Notes: a model not told the origin generated them from the sequence alone. A stretch of 64,000 nucleotides of DNA from Mesoflavibacter zeaxanthinifaciens DSM 18436 (GCF_000422365.1 NZ_AULQ01000001.1:434001-498000), one strand, 5' to 3'. Positions 9,649-18,896 are shown, counted from the stretch's first letter. Program-made: numbers and translations.

Positions 9649-10215
9649 ATGGCAACAACATCAGATATTAGAAACGGTTTATGTATTAGATATAACAATG
9701 ATATATATAAAATCATTGAATTTTTACATGTAAAACCTGGTAAAGGTCCTGCATTTGTTAGAACAAAATTAAAAAGTGTAACTACAGGTAAAGTATTAGA
9801 TAATACATTTTCTGCAGGTCATAAATTAGACGATGTGAGAGTAGAAACTCATAAGTTTCAATTCTTATATAATGATGGAGAATTCTATCATTTTATGAAT
9901 GAAGAAGATTATACACAAATTAGACTTTTAGAATCTGCTTTAGATAGACCAGATTTAATGAAAGAAGGAGAAGTGGTTACAATTCAAATTAATTCTGAAG
10001 ATAATATGCCACTTTCTGTAGATATGCCTGCTACAGTAATTTTAGAAGTAACAGCAACAGAACCTGGAGTTAAAGGTAATACAGCAACAAATGCTACAAA
10101 ACCAGCAACTGTAGAAACTGGTGCAACTGTAAATGTACCTTTATTTATAAATGAAGGTGATAAAATTAAGGTTGAAACAGAAAAAGGAACTTATAAAGAA
10201 AGAGTTAAAGAATAA
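9649..10215 (+). CDS. efp: Elongation factor P
   Basis: A 188-residue EF-P that rescues ribosomes stalled at polyproline. Three OB/KOW-like domains are present. The KOW domain carries the loop PGKGPAF with the modifiable lysine at about residue 32, and the C-terminal domain has the family pattern ending in VETEKGTYKERVKE. The enzyme that modifies the lysine in this organism is not in the window. It lies within the lipid A run, and an intrinsic terminator overlaps its stop codon, so most transcription of the run may end here. Confidence 0.95.
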   Translation: MATTSDIRNGLCIRYNNDIYKIIEFLHVKPGKGPAFVRTKLKSVTTGKVLDNTFSAGHKLDDVRVETHKFQFLYNDGEFYHFMNEEDYTQIRLLESALDRPDLMKEGEVVTIQINSEDNMPLSVDMPATVILEVTATEPGVKGNTATNATKPATVETGATVNVPLFINEGDKIKVETEKGTYKERVKE

Positions 10216-10236
10216 TTTAACTCTTTTGTTTTTTTA
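10199..10236 (+). terminator. Intrinsic terminator overlapping the efp stop
   Basis: Arms AAAGAGTTAAA (10199-10209) and TTTAACTCTTT (10216-10226) are followed by TGTTTTTTT. The efp TAA lies in the loop. The next ATG is 3 bp after the T-run, so read-through must feed the downstream lpxD-like gene unless it has its own promoter. Confidence 0.7.
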
Positions 10237-10238
10237 AA

Positions 10239-11174
10239 ATGAAATTCCCAAAACCTCATACACTTCAGCAAATAGCGCAACTAATTAATTGCGAGTTTGT
10301 TGGCAATGAAAACTTTGAAGTTTTAGGCATGAATGAAATTCATGTTGTAGAACCTGGAGATATCGTATTTGTAGATCATCCAAAATATTACGACAAAGCT
10401 TTAAATAGCGCAGCAACAATAATACTTATTAATAAAGAAGTAGATTGTCCAGAAGGAAAAGCTTTATTAATTAGTGATGATCCTTTTAGAGATTTCAATA
10501 AGCTAACTAATCATTTTAAACCATTTACACCTTCAAGTTCTGCAATTTCAGATACTGCTAAAATTGGACAAAATACCATAATTCAACCAAACTGTTTTAT
10601 AGGAAACAACGTAATTATTGGTGATAATTGTGTCATTCATTCTAATGTTAGTATTTATGATGATACGATTATTGGTAATAATGTGACTATTCATGCAGGA
10701 AGTGTCTTAGGTGCAAGTGCATTTTATTATAAAAATAGACCAGAAGGGTTTGATCAATTAAAATCTGGAGGTAGAGTTGTAATAAAAGACCATGTAGATA
10801 TTGGTGCTATGTGTAGTATTGATCGTGGTGTGACTGGTGATACAACAATTGGTGAAGGATCTAAACTGGATAACCAAATACAAGTTGGTCACGATACTGT
10901 AATAGGTAAAAAATGCTTAATCGCATCTCAAACAGGAATTGCAGGTTGTTGTATTATTGAAGATGAAGTCACGCTTTGGGGACAAGTTGGTACAACAAGT
11001 GGTATAACTATTGGAAAAAAAGCAAATGTTTTAGGGCAAACAGGTGTGACAAAATCTATTGCAGGCGGAAAATCGTATTTTGGTACGCCAATAGAAGAAT
11101 CTAGAGAGAAACTGAAAGATTTAGCGTACGTCAAAAAAATTCCTGAAATTTTAAAACAATTAAAAGAAAAGTAA
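10239..11174 (+). CDS. Second LpxD-like acyltransferase (paralogue)
   Basis: A 311-residue hexapeptide acyltransferase of the LpxD family, shorter than the first copy. It has the N-terminal uridine-binding-type domain (residues 1-100) and the beta helix, and it keeps the catalytic His in NQIQVGHDTVIGKK. The substrate loop differs: GASAFYYKNRPEG replaces [13 protein letters not shown], and the C-terminal helix is shorter. It may acylate a different sugar or use another acyl chain. Placement just after efp in a lipid A cluster supports an envelope role. It overlaps the next gene by one base (TAATG). Confidence 0.85.
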   Translation: MKFPKPHTLQQIAQLINCEFVGNENFEVLGMNEIHVVEPGDIVFVDHPKYYDKALNSAATIILINKEVDCPEGKALLISDDPFRDFNKLTNHFKPFTPSSSAISDTAKIGQNTIIQPNCFIGNNVIIGDNCVIHSNVSIYDDTIIGNNVTIHAGSVLGASAFYYKNRPEGFDQLKSGGRVVIKDHVDIGAMCSIDRGVTGDTTIGEGSKLDNQIQVGHDTVIGKKCLIASQTGIAGCCIIEDEVTLWGQVGTTSGITIGKKANVLGQTGVTKSIAGGKSYFGTPIEESREKLKDLAYVKKIPEILKQLKEK

Positions 11175-11578
11175 TGACAGCAAAAGAGGTTGTAAAAACA
11201 TTTTATAGTTTAGACTTAGCTAAAGATAACGAAGCCATAAAGCATATTCATAAAGATTGCTTATTACATTGGAATAGCAGTAAAGGCTATATGTGTTCTG
11301 ATTATAAAATGATTAAAGAGCGAATAGAAACCTTAAAAAAAGCATTTCATTCGTTTAATTACAAGCTTAGTCATTTGCTAGAGGATAATAATACAGTAAC
11401 AGCAAGATATACCATTTATGTAACTTCAATTGAAAAACCAGAAGATGAAGAACCTTTAGCGCATTTTATTTCAATTTGGGAAGTTAAAGATGGACAACTT
11501 TATAGAGGACATGAAATAAGTCAGCTAGCAGACGAAAATTCTCAAAATTTAAACTCATTTTCTGAAATTAAAGTTTAA
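11174..11578 (+). CDS. NTF2/SnoaL-like small protein
   Basis: A 134-residue protein with an NTF2-like cone fold signature: VVKTFYSLDLAKDNEAIKHI at the N-terminus, an HKDCLLHWNSSKGY strand pair, and a C-terminal sheet ending FISIWEVKDGQLYRGHEISQ. Such proteins are often annotated SnoaL-like or ketosteroid-isomerase-like; the substrate is unknown. Its ATG shares a base with the stop of the preceding lpxD-like gene, so the two are translationally coupled. No signal peptide is present. Confidence 0.7.
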   Translation: MTAKEVVKTFYSLDLAKDNEAIKHIHKDCLLHWNSSKGYMCSDYKMIKERIETLKKAFHSFNYKLSHLLEDNNTVTARYTIYVTSIEKPEDEEPLAHFISIWEVKDGQLYRGHEISQLADENSQNLNSFSEIKV

Positions 11579-11662
11579 AAATACTTTAGTAATAGCAATC
11601 AAAAACTTATTTTTGTTACACAAAAAAATAAAAACATTTAAAAATTCTTAATAATACAAAAC

Positions 11663-12535
11663 ATGAGCGTTTTAGTAAACAAAGATTCAAAAATAATAGT
11701 TCAAGGTTTTACAGGTAGCGAAGGTACTTTCCACGCTGGTCAAATGATAGAATACGGTACCAACGTTGTTGGTGGTGTAACACCAGGTAAAGGTGGTCAA
11801 TCTCACTTAGATAGACCTGTATTTAACACAGTATCAGAAGCTGTAGAAAAAGTAGGAGCAGACACTTCAATAATATTTGTTCCACCAGCATTTGCAGCAG
11901 ATGCTATTATGGAATCGGCAGACGCTGGTATTAAAGTAATTATTTGTATTACAGAAGGAATTCCTGTAGCAGACATGATTAAAGCTGCAGATTATATTAA
12001 AGGTAAAGACTGTCGTTTAGTAGGTCCTAACTGTCCAGGTGTAATTACACCTGGTGAAGCAAAAGTTGGTATCATGCCAGGTTTTGTATTCAAACAAGGA
12101 AAAGTAGGTATTGTTTCTAAATCAGGAACATTAACTTACGAAGCTGCAGACCAAGTTGTAAAACAAGGTTTAGGTATTACTACAGCAATTGGTATTGGTG
12201 GTGATCCAATTATCGGTACTACAACTAAAGAAGCTGTAGAATTATTAATTAATGATCCAGAAACCGAGTGCGTTGTTATGATTGGTGAAATTGGTGGACA
12301 ATTAGAAGCAGACGCAGCTAATTGGTATAAAGCTTCAGGAAGTAAAAAACCAATCGTTGGATTTATAGCAGGTGAAACTGCGCCAGCTGGTCGTACAATG
12401 GGGCACGCAGGAGCAATTGTTGGTGGATCTGATGATACAGCTCAAGCTAAAAAAGATATTATGAGAGATTGCGGAATCCACGTAGTAGATTCTCCAGCAG
12501 AAATAGGTAAAAAAGTAGCTGAAGTTATGGGGTAA
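11663..12535 (+). CDS. sucD: Succinyl-CoA synthetase, alpha subunit
   Basis: A 290-residue alpha subunit of the TCA-cycle ligase. The CoA-binding Rossmann domain is seen in [20 protein letters not shown] and GGVTPGKGG, followed by [12 protein letters not shown]. The ligase domain has SKSGTLTYE and [12 protein letters not shown], and the phospho-histidine lies in [11 protein letters not shown]. The beta subunit (sucC) is not in the window. It is preceded by an 84-bp gap and followed by a strong terminator. Confidence 0.96.
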   Translation: MSVLVNKDSKIIVQGFTGSEGTFHAGQMIEYGTNVVGGVTPGKGGQSHLDRPVFNTVSEAVEKVGADTSIIFVPPAFAADAIMESADAGIKVIICITEGIPVADMIKAADYIKGKDCRLVGPNCPGVITPGEAKVGIMPGFVFKQGKVGIVSKSGTLTYEAADQVVKQGLGITTAIGIGGDPIIGTTTKEAVELLINDPETECVVMIGEIGGQLEADAANWYKASGSKKPIVGFIAGETAPAGRTMGHAGAIVGGSDDTAQAKKDIMRDCGIHVVDSPAEIGKKVAEVMG

Positions 12536-12557
12536 GCCCAATAACATAAACTATTTA

Positions 12558-12595
12558 AAGCCTCATAATTTTATGACAATTATGAGGCTTTTTCT
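12558..12595 (+). terminator. Terminator after sucD
   Basis: A perfect 13-bp stem, AAGCCTCATAATT with AATTATGAGGCTT, closes a 7-nt loop and runs into a TTTTTCTT tract. Confidence 0.85.
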
Positions 12596-12652
12596 TATCA
12601 ATAACATTCTAAATAACTATATTTGAAATACTAATTGAAAACAGAATTATAA

Positions 12653-13399
12653 ATGAAACTTTTAGAAAATAAAACAGCTATTATTACAGGTGCTTCAAGA
12701 GGAATAGGAAAAGGAATAGCACAAGTCTTTGCTCAAAACGGAGCAAATATAGCATTTACATATAGCTCTTCTGTTGAAGCAGCAAATGAATTAGAAGAAG
12801 AGTTAAACGCTCTAGGTGTTAAAGCTAAAGGATATCAAAGTAACGCTGCTAGTTTTGAAGAAGCTCAAAAATTAGCAGAAGATGTGTTAGCAGAATTTGG
12901 TAGCATTGATGTGTTAGTAAATAATGCCGGTATTACTAAAGATAACTTGTTAATGCGTATGGGCGAAGAAGATTTTGATAAAGTAATCGAAGTAAATCTT
13001 AAATCTGTATTTAACATGACAAAAGCTGTACAACGTACTATGCTTAAACAACGTAAAGGATCTATTATCAATATGAGTTCTGTTGTTGGTGTTAAAGGTA
13101 ATGCAGGACAAACTAACTATGCAGCAAGTAAAGCTGGTATTATTGGTTTTTCTAAGTCTGTAGCTTTAGAGTTAGGTTCTAGAAATATTAGAAGTAACGT
13201 AATTGCACCTGGCTTTATCGAAACTGAAATGACAGGAAAATTAGACGAAAAAACTGTGCAAGGTTGGCGTGATGCTATACCATTAAAACGTGGTGGTACG
13301 CCAGAAGATATTGCAAATGCTTGTGTATTTTTAGCTAGTGATATGTCTGCTTACGTAACAGGACAAACGATTAACGTTGATGGCGGAATGTTAACGTAA
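12653..13399 (+). CDS. fabG: 3-oxoacyl-ACP reductase FabG
   Basis: A 248-residue short-chain dehydrogenase. It carries the glycine-rich GASRGIGKGIA cofactor loop, the NNAGITKDNLLMRM segment, the catalytic Ser in INMSSVVG, Tyr-x3-Lys in NYAASKAG, and IAPGFIETEMTGKL, all standard for FabG of fatty-acid elongation. The NADPH preference is inferred from the family. It is followed by a 69-bp gap holding a weak AT-rich dyad (arms TACTATTT and AAATAGTA, 13427-13452). Confidence 0.92.
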   Translation: MKLLENKTAIITGASRGIGKGIAQVFAQNGANIAFTYSSSVEAANELEEELNALGVKAKGYQSNAASFEEAQKLAEDVLAEFGSIDVLVNNAGITKDNLLMRMGEEDFDKVIEVNLKSVFNMTKAVQRTMLKQRKGSIINMSSVVGVKGNAGQTNYAASKAGIIGFSKSVALELGSRNIRSNVIAPGFIETEMTGKLDEKTVQGWRDAIPLKRGGTPEDIANACVFLASDMSAYVTGQTINVDGGMLT

Positions 13400-13468
13400 A
13401 TTTTCATCCTAGATTTTTTTTTGAAATACTATTTATCCATAACAAAATAGTACTTCATATATTAAAAG

Positions 13469-15502
13469 ATGTCTACACAAGATATATTATTAATCATATT
13501 AGCAGGATTTATAGCGCTACTTTTAGCGCTTTTCCAGTATAAATACAAAACAAAAAGCGCATTAAAAGACAATGCGTTTTTTGTTTTTTTAAGGTTTTTC
13601 ACCTTTTTTTCTGTGTTTTTGCTTTTAATTAATCCTAAATTTGAGCAAAATTCTACATATACAGAAAAACCTAATTTAGTTATTGTTGCAGATAATTCAG
13701 CGTCTATTTCTCATTTAAAACAAAATGAAAAAGAACTTGAATTTATAAGTCAACTAAAAGAAAATCAAAAGATTAATAATAAGTTTAATGTTGAATATTT
13801 CACTTTTGGAAATCAGTTAAACACATCAGGTAATTTAAATTTTAAAGACCAACAAACCAACCTAAATAAAGTATTTAGAGATTTATCAGAAATCTATAAA
13901 AATACAACAGCTCCAACACTATTAATTTCTGATGGAAATCAAACTATAGGTAGCGATTATCAATTCTCTGCTAATAACTATAAACAACCGATTTATCCAA
14001 TCATACTAGGTGATACCATTACGTATTCTGATTTAAAAATTAGTCAGTTAAACGTTAATAAATATGCGTATTTAAAAAATAGATTTCCAGTTGAAGCTAT
14101 AATTGTTTATAACGGAAATGAAACAGTAACCAAAAACTTTACTATTACACAAAATGGTAAAGCGGTATATTCAAAGACAATTACATTTTCAAAAGACAAA
14201 TCATCACAAATAATTAATACTACTTTACCAGCATCTTCTGTTGGTGTTAAAAGTTATCAAGCTCAAATAGTTCCAATTTCAACTGAAAAAAATAAGATTA
14301 ATAATTATAAAAATTTTGCTGTAGAAGTTATTGATCAAAAGACAAAAGTTGCAGTTGTTAGCACTGTTTTGCATCCAGATTTAGGTGCTATTAAAAAAAG
14401 CATTGAAAGCAATGAACAGCGCGAAGTTTCATTTTTAAAACCAAATAAAACTTTAAATCAATTAAATGATTTTCAATTAATTATACTATATCAGCCAAAC
14501 AATTCATTTAAACAATTATATGAAGCTTTAGAAGATCAAAATAAAAATAAATGGGTGATTTCTGGAGTAAAAACAGATTTACGATTCTTAAATTCGGTAT
14601 CCAAAAATTATAACTTAGAAATCACATCTCAAACCGAAGATTATCAAGCTAACCTTAATCAAAATTATAGCAATTTTATTGTAGATGATATCGATTTTGA
14701 AAGCTTTCCACCTTTAAAATCTAACTTTGGCGCACCAGATTTTTCAGTGTCTTACCAATCTATTTTAAACAAAACTGTTTCTGGTATTCCAACAAACGAG
14801 CCACTTTTAGCCACTTTTGAAACTAATGGTAGAAGAGAAGCGATTCTTTTTGGAGAAAACCTATGGAAATGGCGTTCTCAAAACTATTTAAATGATCAGT
14901 CGTTTGAAGCGTTTGATGCTTTTATTGGAAAAATGGTACAGTATTTAGCTTCAAATCAACGTAAAAATAGGTTAACAGTCGATTATAATTCATTTTATAA
15001 CGGTAGTGATAATATTGTTATCAGCGCACAATATTTCAATAAAAACTACGAATTTGATGCAACTGAAAACTTAAATATTTCACTTAATAATAAGGAAACT
15101 GATCAAGCCATATCTAGACCATTAATATTAAAAAACAACAGTTATCAAGTTAATTTAAATGGTTTAGACGCTGGAGATTACAGTTTTACAGTTAGTTCTA
15201 CTACAGATAAATTATCATCGTCAGGTAATTTTAAAATTATACCATTTAATGTAGAACAACAATTTTTAAACGCCAATGTAACAAAGCTGCAACAAGTTGC
15301 TACTAATAGTAAAGGTCAAGCTTATTTTATTGATAACACTTCTACTTTGGCAGATAGTTTATTATCAGATAATCGTTATCAGCCAATTCTTAAAACCAAT
15401 AAAAGAGTTGTACCTTTGATAGACTGGTATTATCTACTATTTTTTATAGCATTGTGCTTAGCTTTAGAATGGTTTATCAGGAAATATAAAGGATTAATTT
15501 AA
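13469..15502 (+). CDS. Membrane-anchored vWA-domain protein
   Basis: A 677-residue protein. Two N-terminal membrane segments (about residues 5-23 and 36-55) precede a large extracytoplasmic part, and a C-terminal membrane segment (YYLLFFIALCLALEWFI) ends at a basic tail. Residues from about 70 form a von Willebrand A-like domain with a metal-adhesion motif D75-N-S77-A-S79. A strand-rich region after residue 440 looks Ig-like. The architecture resembles the BatA/BatB-like and glutamine-amidotransferase-like proteins common in Bacteroidota, whose role is unsettled. It lies 13 bp before an SPFH gene, so the two are likely co-transcribed. Confidence 0.75.
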   Translation: MSTQDILLIILAGFIALLLALFQYKYKTKSALKDNAFFVFLRFFTFFSVFLLLINPKFEQNSTYTEKPNLVIVADNSASISHLKQNEKELEFISQLKENQKINNKFNVEYFTFGNQLNTSGNLNFKDQQTNLNKVFRDLSEIYKNTTAPTLLISDGNQTIGSDYQFSANNYKQPIYPIILGDTITYSDLKISQLNVNKYAYLKNRFPVEAIIVYNGNETVTKNFTITQNGKAVYSKTITFSKDKSSQIINTTLPASSVGVKSYQAQIVPISTEKNKINNYKNFAVEVIDQKTKVAVVSTVLHPDLGAIKKSIESNEQREVSFLKPNKTLNQLNDFQLIILYQPNNSFKQLYEALEDQNKNKWVISGVKTDLRFLNSVSKNYNLEITSQTEDYQANLNQNYSNFIVDDIDFESFPPLKSNFGAPDFSVSYQSILNKTVSGIPTNEPLLATFETNGRREAILFGENLWKWRSQNYLNDQSFEAFDAFIGKMVQYLASNQRKNRLTVDYNSFYNGSDNIVISAQYFNKNYEFDATENLNISLNNKETDQAISRPLILKNNSYQVNLNGLDAGDYSFTVSSTTDKLSSSGNFKIIPFNVEQQFLNANVTKLQQVATNSKGQAYFIDNTSTLADSLLSDNRYQPILKTNKRVVPLIDWYYLLFFIALCLALEWFIRKYKGLI

Positions 15503-15515
15503 AATAAAAATTACA

Positions 15516-16331
15516 ATGGAAAGATTACCAAAAATTGCATTCCCTTTTATTATTGCGGGAGTTATATTTATAATTATAATAGCTAAATCTGCTGTCACCA
15601 TAGATGCCGGTCATGCTGCTGTTTTATATGAAACTTTAGGAGATGGTGTAGACTCTAATAAAGCACCTTTAGGTCCAGGTTTTCATATAATTGCTCCATG
15701 GAATAGAGTTATAGATTATGAAACACGTCAGCAAGAAATTCCAGAAAAAATGTCTGTATTATCATCTAATGGATTAGATATAAAATTAGATGCATCGGTG
15801 TTATACGAACCAGATGTTAAAAACTTAGGAAAATTGCATAATGAGAAAGGAGAAAATTATTTAAGCAGAGTTTTACAACCTGCTATAAGAAGTGCTGCAA
15901 GAAGTGTAGTAGGTCGTTATACTCCAGAACAATTATATTCTACTAAAAGAGATGCTATTCAAGAAGAAATTTTTGAAGAAACTAGAAAAATTGTAGAAAG
16001 TCAATACATTCAACTTAACAATGTTTTGATTAGAGATGTTACGTTACCACCTACAATTAAAGAAGCTATAGAAAGAAAACTTAGACAAGAACAAGAATCT
16101 TTAGAGTATGAATTTAGATTAGTTACTGCTGAAAAAGAAGCTCAAAAACAACGTATTGAGGCACAAGGTAAAGCAGATGCTAATAGAATTTTAAGCGCTT
16201 CTTTAACAGATAAAATCCTTCAAGATAAGGGTATTGAAGCGACTAATAAATTAGCAGAATCACCTAATAGTAAAGTAGTTATAATAGGTTCTGGTGAAAG
16301 TGGAATGCCTATTATTTTAGGTAATCAATAA
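15516..16331 (+). CDS. Prohibitin/SPFH family membrane protein
   Basis: A 271-residue prohibitin-type protein. One N-terminal membrane segment (residues 8-26) is followed by an SPFH/band-7 domain (about 28-190, with GPGFHIIAPWNRVIDYETRQQ) and a coiled-coil region rich in Glu, Arg and Gln (LRQEQESLEYEFRLVTAEKE). Members form membrane rings that bind FtsH-type proteases or organise membrane domains. The partner is not visible here. It probably shares a transcript with the upstream vWA gene and ends before the his promoter. Confidence 0.88.
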   Translation: MERLPKIAFPFIIAGVIFIIIIAKSAVTIDAGHAAVLYETLGDGVDSNKAPLGPGFHIIAPWNRVIDYETRQQEIPEKMSVLSSNGLDIKLDASVLYEPDVKNLGKLHNEKGENYLSRVLQPAIRSAARSVVGRYTPEQLYSTKRDAIQEEIFEETRKIVESQYIQLNNVLIRDVTLPPTIKEAIERKLRQEQESLEYEFRLVTAEKEAQKQRIEAQGKADANRILSASLTDKILQDKGIEATNKLAESPNSKVVIIGSGESGMPIILGNQ

Positions 16332-16359
16332 TAATTAAATTAATTTTAACATTTCATAA

Positions 16360-16392
16360 TTTGGAATTTTAAATATTAATTTACAATCTTTG
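16360..16392 (+). promoter_or_regulatory. his operon promoter
   Basis: TTTG (16360-16363), a 21-bp spacer and AATCTTTG (16385-16392) resemble the Bacteroidota -33/-7 pair, with one mismatch in the -7 box. A transcript starting about 7 bp downstream would carry the His-rich leader frame. Confidence 0.5.
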
Positions 16393-16410
16393 TACAGAAC
16401 AAAACTAGAC

Positions 16411-16467
16411 ATGACTTTTATTCAATTACATCATCATCATTTCCATACTTGCACTCAAGCGAGCTAG
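16411..16467 (+). CDS. hisL: his operon leader peptide (18 aa, five His)
   Basis: An 18-codon frame reading MTFIQLHHHHFHTCTQAS, with four consecutive His codons and a fifth after one Phe, then TAG. It lies between a promoter-like sequence and an intrinsic terminator, 117 bp upstream of hisG, exactly where an attenuation leader belongs. The codons after the His run hold the antiterminator strand, so a ribosome reaching the stop codon would cover it. No Shine-Dalgarno site is seen, as usual in this phylum. Confidence 0.9.
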   Translation: MTFIQLHHHHFHTCTQAS

Positions 16468-16530
16468 AAATGTATTGAATAAAACCAAAATATTTTTAAA
16501 ACCGTTTGAGTAAATCAAGCGGTTTTTTTT
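16453..16530 (+). promoter_or_regulatory. Transcription attenuator of the his operon
   Basis: The terminator arms are AACCGTTTGA (16500-16509) and TCAAGCGGTT (16515-16524), followed by an eight-T run. The competing antiterminator pairs ACTCAAGCG (16453-16461, inside the leader codons) with CGTTTGAGT (16503-16511), which overlaps the terminator's left arm. A third pairing, ATTCAATTACA (16420-16430) with TGTATTGAAT (16471-16480), brackets the His codons and could act as the pause hairpin. Stalling at His codons would leave 16453-16461 free to pair and allow transcription of hisG onwards. Confidence 0.85.
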
Positions 16531-16583
16531 ATAACTAAAAACTTCACCAAGATTTACTCAAACACTTTAACAAAAAAAGAAAA

Positions 16584-17441
16584 ATGAGTAAACTAAAAAT
16601 TGCAATTCAAAAATCAGGACGATTAAATGAGGATTCTATGAAAATCCTTAAAGACGTTGGTATATCTATCGATAATGGTAAAGATCAACTCAAAGCATCG
16701 GCTAAAAACTTTCCACTAGAAGTGTTTTATTTGCGTAACGGAGACATTCCGCAGTATTTAAAAGATGGCGTTGTAGACGTCGCTATTATTGGTGAAAATG
16801 TTTTAGTAGAAAAAGGGCAAGATATCACTATTGCAGAAAAATTAGGGTTTTCTAGCTGTAAAGTGTCTGTAGCGATTCCTAAAGGGGAAAGCTACAATTC
16901 TATTAAAGATTTAGAAGGAAAACGTATCGCAACATCGTATCCAAACACTGTCAACCAATTCTTAAAAGATAACAATGTTAACGCGAATTTACACATTATT
17001 AATGGTTCCGTAGAAATAGCACCAAACATTGGACTAGCAGACGCAATTGTAGACATCGTTTCTAGCGGAAGCACCTTATTTAAAAACAATCTTAAAGAAG
17101 TTGAAGTCATTTTAAAATCTGAAGCTGTACTTGCAGTTTCACCTCAAATTTCTTCTGATAATCAAGCGATTTTAAACAAGTTACAGTTTAGATTACAATC
17201 GGTTTTAAAAGCAAGAAACTCACGCTATGTGTTACTTAATGCGCCAAACAATAAAGTAGACGACATTATAAATATTTTACCAGGAATGAAAAGTCCAACT
17301 GTTTTACCACTAGCCGAAGAAGGTTGGAGTTCACTACACTCGGTAATCAATAAAAACGATTTCTGGGAAATTATAGACGAATTAAAAGCCAATGGAGCAG
17401 AAGGTATATTAGTTTGTCCAATTGAAAATATGGTGCTCTAA
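16584..17441 (+). CDS. hisG: ATP phosphoribosyltransferase HisG (long form)
   Basis: A 285-residue long-form HisG, the first and committed step of histidine synthesis (ATP plus PRPP). The start MSKLKIAIQKSGRLNEDSM is typical. The PRPP-binding loop is in DAIVDIVSSGSTLFKNNL, and residues about 210-285 form the ACT-like domain (MKSPTVLPLAEEGWSSLHSV) that binds histidine for feedback inhibition. No HisZ is needed with this form. It is the first structural gene after the attenuator. Confidence 0.96.
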   Translation: MSKLKIAIQKSGRLNEDSMKILKDVGISIDNGKDQLKASAKNFPLEVFYLRNGDIPQYLKDGVVDVAIIGENVLVEKGQDITIAEKLGFSSCKVSVAIPKGESYNSIKDLEGKRIATSYPNTVNQFLKDNNVNANLHIINGSVEIAPNIGLADAIVDIVSSGSTLFKNNLKEVEVILKSEAVLAVSPQISSDNQAILNKLQFRLQSVLKARNSRYVLLNAPNNKVDDIINILPGMKSPTVLPLAEEGWSSLHSVINKNDFWEIIDELKANGAEGILVCPIENMVL

Positions 17442-17502
17442 ATTCCTGCACAAGCAGGAATCTAATTTTTAAATTAATGTCTGGCTGAGCGCAGTCGAAG
17501 CC
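17442..17502 (+). repeat. Palindromic repeat units in the hisG-hisD gap
   Basis: A perfect palindrome, ATTCCTGCACAAGCAGGAAT (17442-17461), starts right after the hisG stop. A second GC-rich unit, GGCTGAGCGCAGTCGAAGCC (17483-17502), follows 21 bp later. Both look like REP-type mobile palindromes. The first shares its core with the unit at 21259-21278. Confidence 0.75.
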
Positions 17503-17519
17503 TAATTAATCGAGAAGAA

Positions 17520-18800
17520 ATGAAAACAATAAAATACCCAAATAAAAATACGTGGTCAGAGCTTTTAAAACGACCAACACAAACCGTTAACGATATAGAA
17601 AGTACAGTTAATCAAATTTTTGAAGACGTACAACGCAATGGTGATGCAGCAATAAAAAAGTATACTAGCTTATTTGATGGCGCAGATTTACAATATATTC
17701 TTGTAACTGAGCAAGAAATTGAAGACGCATCTGCAGAATTATCTACAGAATTAAAATCTGCGATTAACCAAGCAAAGTCAAATATTGAAACATTTCACAA
17801 AGCACAAAAAACAGAAAAGGTAAGTGTAGAAACATCTGTTGGAATTACCTGTTGGCAAGAAAAACGTGCCATTCAAAAAGTTGGAATTTATATTCCTGCT
17901 GGTACAGCACCTTTATTTTCAACAGTTTTAATGTTGGCAATTCCTGCAAATATCGCTGGTTGTAAAGAAGTTGTGTTATGTTCGCCACCAAATAAAGACG
18001 GTAAAATTGCTAACGAAATTTTATATGCAGCTCAACTTTGTGGTGTGACTAAAATTGTAAAAGTTGGTGGCATTCAAGCGATTGCAGGATTAACATTTGG
18101 AACAGAAACTATTCCGCAAGTCTATAAGATTTTTGGTCCAGGAAACCAATTTGTAACCGTAGCAAAGCAATTGGCTACTAAATATGGTGTTGCTATCGAT
18201 ATGCCTGCAGGACCAAGCGAATTGTTGGTTGTTGCAGATGATAGCGCCAATGCAAGTTATGTAGCTTCAGATTTATTAAGTCAAGCAGAACACGGAACTG
18301 ATAGTCAAGTGATTTTAGTATCAACATCTGAAAATTTGATAAATGAAGTTGAAACTGAAATCAACACACAAATCAAAGCATTACCAAGACAAGACATTGC
18401 ACAACAAGCTATCAATAATTCAAAATCTATTTTAGTAAAAACTAATGAAGAAGCATTAGATTTAATCAATGATTACGGTCCAGAACACTTTATTGTTGCG
18501 ACTAAAAACAACGATTTTTATGTTGATGGCATTCAAAATGCAGGTTCGGTATTTATAGGTAATTACACACCAGAAAGTGCTGGCGATTACGCGTCTGGCA
18601 CCAATCATACCTTACCAACTAATGGATTTAGCAAAGCCTATTCTGGCGTAAATTTAGATAGTTTTACAAAAGCAATTACATTTCAAAACATCACAAAAGA
18701 AGGTTTGAAAAATATAGGAAACACCATAGAACTAATGGCAGAAGCTGAAGGTTTACAAGCGCATAAAAATGCAGTTTCAATTAGATTAAAAGATATATAG
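17520..18800 (+). CDS. hisD: Histidinol dehydrogenase
   Basis: A 426-residue zinc enzyme that oxidises histidinol to histidine in two NAD steps. Visible features are VGIYIPAGTAPLFSTVLMLA, the KIFGPGNQFVTVAKQ segment, GPSELLVVADDSANA, SQAEHGTDSQ with zinc-binding Gln/His, the active-site region YGPEHF, and ESAGDYASGTNHTLPT with the distal His. Length is normal. It is separated from hisG by repeat units and from hisC by a 92-bp repeat. Confidence 0.96.
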   Translation: MKTIKYPNKNTWSELLKRPTQTVNDIESTVNQIFEDVQRNGDAAIKKYTSLFDGADLQYILVTEQEIEDASAELSTELKSAINQAKSNIETFHKAQKTEKVSVETSVGITCWQEKRAIQKVGIYIPAGTAPLFSTVLMLAIPANIAGCKEVVLCSPPNKDGKIANEILYAAQLCGVTKIVKVGGIQAIAGLTFGTETIPQVYKIFGPGNQFVTVAKQLATKYGVAIDMPAGPSELLVVADDSANASYVASDLLSQAEHGTDSQVILVSTSENLINEVETEINTQIKALPRQDIAQQAINNSKSILVKTNEEALDLINDYGPEHFIVATKNNDFYVDGIQNAGSVFIGNYTPESAGDYASGTNHTLPTNGFSKAYSGVNLDSFTKAITFQNITKEGLKNIGNTIELMAEAEGLQAHKNAVSIRLKDI

Positions 18801-18804
18801 CAAA

Positions 18805-18896
18805 CGTCACATCGAGTGATTTCGAAGAATGAGAAATTGTATCGAGATGTATAAGTTCTCGATACGATTTTCAAAAGAAAATCACTCGAACTGACG
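18805..18896 (+). repeat. 92-bp interspersed repeat, copy 1 (hisD-hisC gap)
   Basis: The unit begins CGTCACATCGAGTGATTT and ends in the near-complement AAATCACTCGAACTGACG, with an inner inverted pair TATCGAGA / TCTCGATA. It would fold into a long hairpin with a second nested one. A near-identical copy lies in the hisC-hisB gap. Confidence 0.85.
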
